NCBI RefSeq assembly: GCF_032854445.1
Contig: NC_088305.1
Location: 21,368,955-21,432,954 of the forward strand
Direction of reading: 5' to 3'
Length of the DNA stretch: 64,000 nucleotides
DNA from: Liolophura sinensis
Taxonomy: Eukaryota; Mollusca; Polyplacophora; Chitonida; Chitonidae
Part shown: one piece after another, positions 58,001 to 61,000 of the stretch
How the letters are laid out: each line of letters starts with the position of its first letter
How positions within the stretch are numbered: position 1 is the stretch's first letter
Notes under the pieces: generated by a model
The model's input: the letters and a program-made list of their open reading frames with translations, nothing else
What the model was told of the DNA's origin: nothing
The model's database searches: none
Position numbers and translations under genes: made by a program

Positions 58001-61000
58001 ATTTTGACCTTGTTACAAAAGTGATTTGAAATTGTGTATTTTTCATGCAGTGAAGCTTTTGTGGGTACCTTCTGTCATGACAGCAGTGACATCTCTCAGG
58101 CTCTGCTTCCCCAAGGCCTCATTTATCAGCAGTACAGCAGGCTTCTTTGTGACCCCAGCATAGTGACAGCACCGTTTGATATGCTGTCTAGTCACCTGAA
58201 GCATCAGCTCCTCTGTGGACTGTGGCTTAGGTTCAAACACCTGATAATAAACGTAATAAAGTCAAGGTACAGCAGATGGTACGGACAAAATAAAGTCAAG
58301 GAAAAGCAGATTGCACAGACAAAATAAAGTCAAGGTAAAGCAGACTGACAAAGACAAAATAAAGTCAAGGTAAAGCAGATAGTACAGTCAAAATAAAGTC
58401 AGGGTAAAGCAGATGGTACAGTCAAAATAAAGTCAAGGTAAAGCAGATGGTACAGATAAAATAAAATCAAAGTAAAGCATATGGTACAGACGGAATAGTC
58501 AAGGTAAAGCAGATGGTACAGACAAAACAAAGTCAAGATTAAGCAGATGATACAGACAAAAATAAAGTCAAGGTAAATCAGATGGTACAGACAAAAATAA
58601 AGTCAAGGTAAACAAGATGGTACATATAAAAATTAAGTCCAGGGAAACCAGATGGTGCAAAGAGAATAGAGTCAAGGTAAATCAGACAGAATATATACAG
58701 AAAACTTAAACTAGAGAGTGCATATAGAATAAAGTCAAAATATAAAACCACATTGTACAAATAGAATAAAGCAGAAACGAAGCAGAAAAAGAATCAAGCT
58801 AAGGTAAACCAGATAATACAGGGAAAATAAAGCCACAGATAGAGATAGGTAAACCAGATAGTGCAGACTCTGCCAAAGGTTAATGAACTCTGGCCATCTC
58901 CAGCAGAGTATTTACCTTTCTCTGAGCTAAAAAGGCAGCTAGTTTGGTCAGAGTCCCTCGGCCTGTGGAATAGCTGACCCCAAGCAGTAAGGCGTGGCCC
59001 CCAGGCAAGGACTGCCAACAGAAACATCAACAGTCAATGGGTATGAATAACTTGTTTCATGTAATGTACAAACATCTACTCTGGAACAGGCATCATGCAA
59101 AAAAAACATTTTCTCACTAAAACTCATTCTCACCCAAATTTAACACATATAATCACATACCCACCCACACACCTTTTGTACTCATTATGACCATGAATGA
59201 CATTTTCCTCATCCATATCTTATCTCCATAAATTCCAACACACCCACCTATCTTTCCTATATGCTATTCCCCATGAGATCCACACACCAATCCCTTCCAA
59301 GACCCTGTACTCACCATGACCCTGCTTAGCCTGGCTGCGTGCTGGACAGCCTGTGTGAAGAAGGCTAGGTCCAGGTGCTGACCGGTGGTTGTGTTATACG
59401 CCCTCAGGGTGAGGTAGAGGGCGCTGGTCAGCTGGCTCTCTGTCGTCTCCACATAACCTGCCAACAGAAGTCAGCGTGATGTAGGACTATTTCTTTCACT
59501 CTTGTTTAAATTCATACAACAATTTTTCACTTATACGCTGGAGATCACTTTTAGGGGTGTAGGAAATCAGAGGGGTAAGCCACCAACATTCAGCGAGTTT
59601 CTGACAAACTTTCGGTCAGCGTGGCAAATGCATACGTGAAAATACGAAATACAAGTTGTCATCAACAAACGCTAAGTTGTGCATTTTTTTCGGCCACATG
59701 AATGTCATTGACCACGTTCTGTCAACGAGAAGCCACGATGAGCATGGCCTCATTTTGTCATATGGGGTAATTTGTCCAAATAAAAACCTTAAAATTAGAA
59801 CAGAACCCCCAGAATCAGAAAACCTAGTTGAGTTGCAAACAAGTCATAACATCCTACACTAAGTCATGAGACAAAATTCTGTCAAATACTAAGAAAGCAA
59901 GAACTAGTCAACAGACATCTTCCTAACAATGAATGAAAGATTATTTCTTCACAAAATTAAGGTGGTAGGAAACCAGGCAGAACCCAGGGAAAACCCACGA
60001 CCATCCGAAGGTGGCTATCAGATCTTCCCATGTCAGTCCGTAGTGTAATTATGACTTTAATAGCTACTTAAGAAGCATGAGGAAGTGTTTGTGTACCTTG
60101 AAATGGATGCCAAACTAGTTCATACCAAATAAGACAGGGGGAAAAAATGACTGGGTTTGGTTTTTTCACTCAATCTCACCTTTCTCCACCATCTCTCCCT
60201 TAGACTCAGTGAGGATCTTCATAAAATGTTTGCTGTACAAAATCTCTGCCAAGGTTTTATAGGGACCCTTTAGCTGAAAGTGTGAAATATAAACTCAAAC
60301 AAAACTATCCACACACTGCAATTGCATTGGCATATTTATACAAAAAAAAAAAATACTAACGTTCCTGTTAACTTATACTACATGTAACTGCTTAGCTGAA
60401 AATCAATAATTTATGCAGACTGTTCTGAGCATGATAAAACCTGATGAAATTACTGGACTGAAAGCAGACTACTCAAAACAAGGAGCGGAGAGGTTGTTAT
60501 CAACATAGTTGATGGGTTGAATGAAGTTTACCAGCAACCAATATGCACTGCGCATTTTTACACATATTTTAAAAACACTTGTTTGTTAATTTTCAGAAAT
60601 CTCCAAAGTTGGCCTTCAGTTCATTTCTAATATAATTTCTAATGAAAGCTCTTTACCTACCCAAGTCATGACAAACAATCAAGATTAAAACTGAGTCAAT
60701 TACTTTCTAAAAATCAAAACTGCCAATCATATATTTCGTAACTTTTGGGGTATTAAATGGCATCCTCTACTGGTCACAGCACAAGAAGGCAATGTGATTC
60801 ATGAGGAAGGTTACAGAACAACTGATTTGGCAGTTTTGTGGCCATGGGCCTTGCCTCTGATGTATACCTCGTCTAGTGTCATCAGAGGCCCATCATACTC
60901 CTCTTGCTCGCCGTCCATGATCTTGAACGTCACCCCACGTTTTCCCTGTTTGGACACACGATGTATTCCACCTGTTGCAACGATTGACAGATTGAATGAG

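Noticed and set aside
58245-58880. CRISPR-like regular repeats (also the 36-, 48-, 50- and 64-bp arrays)
   Set aside because: Units are directly adjacent with no unique spacers, in a eukaryotic intron.
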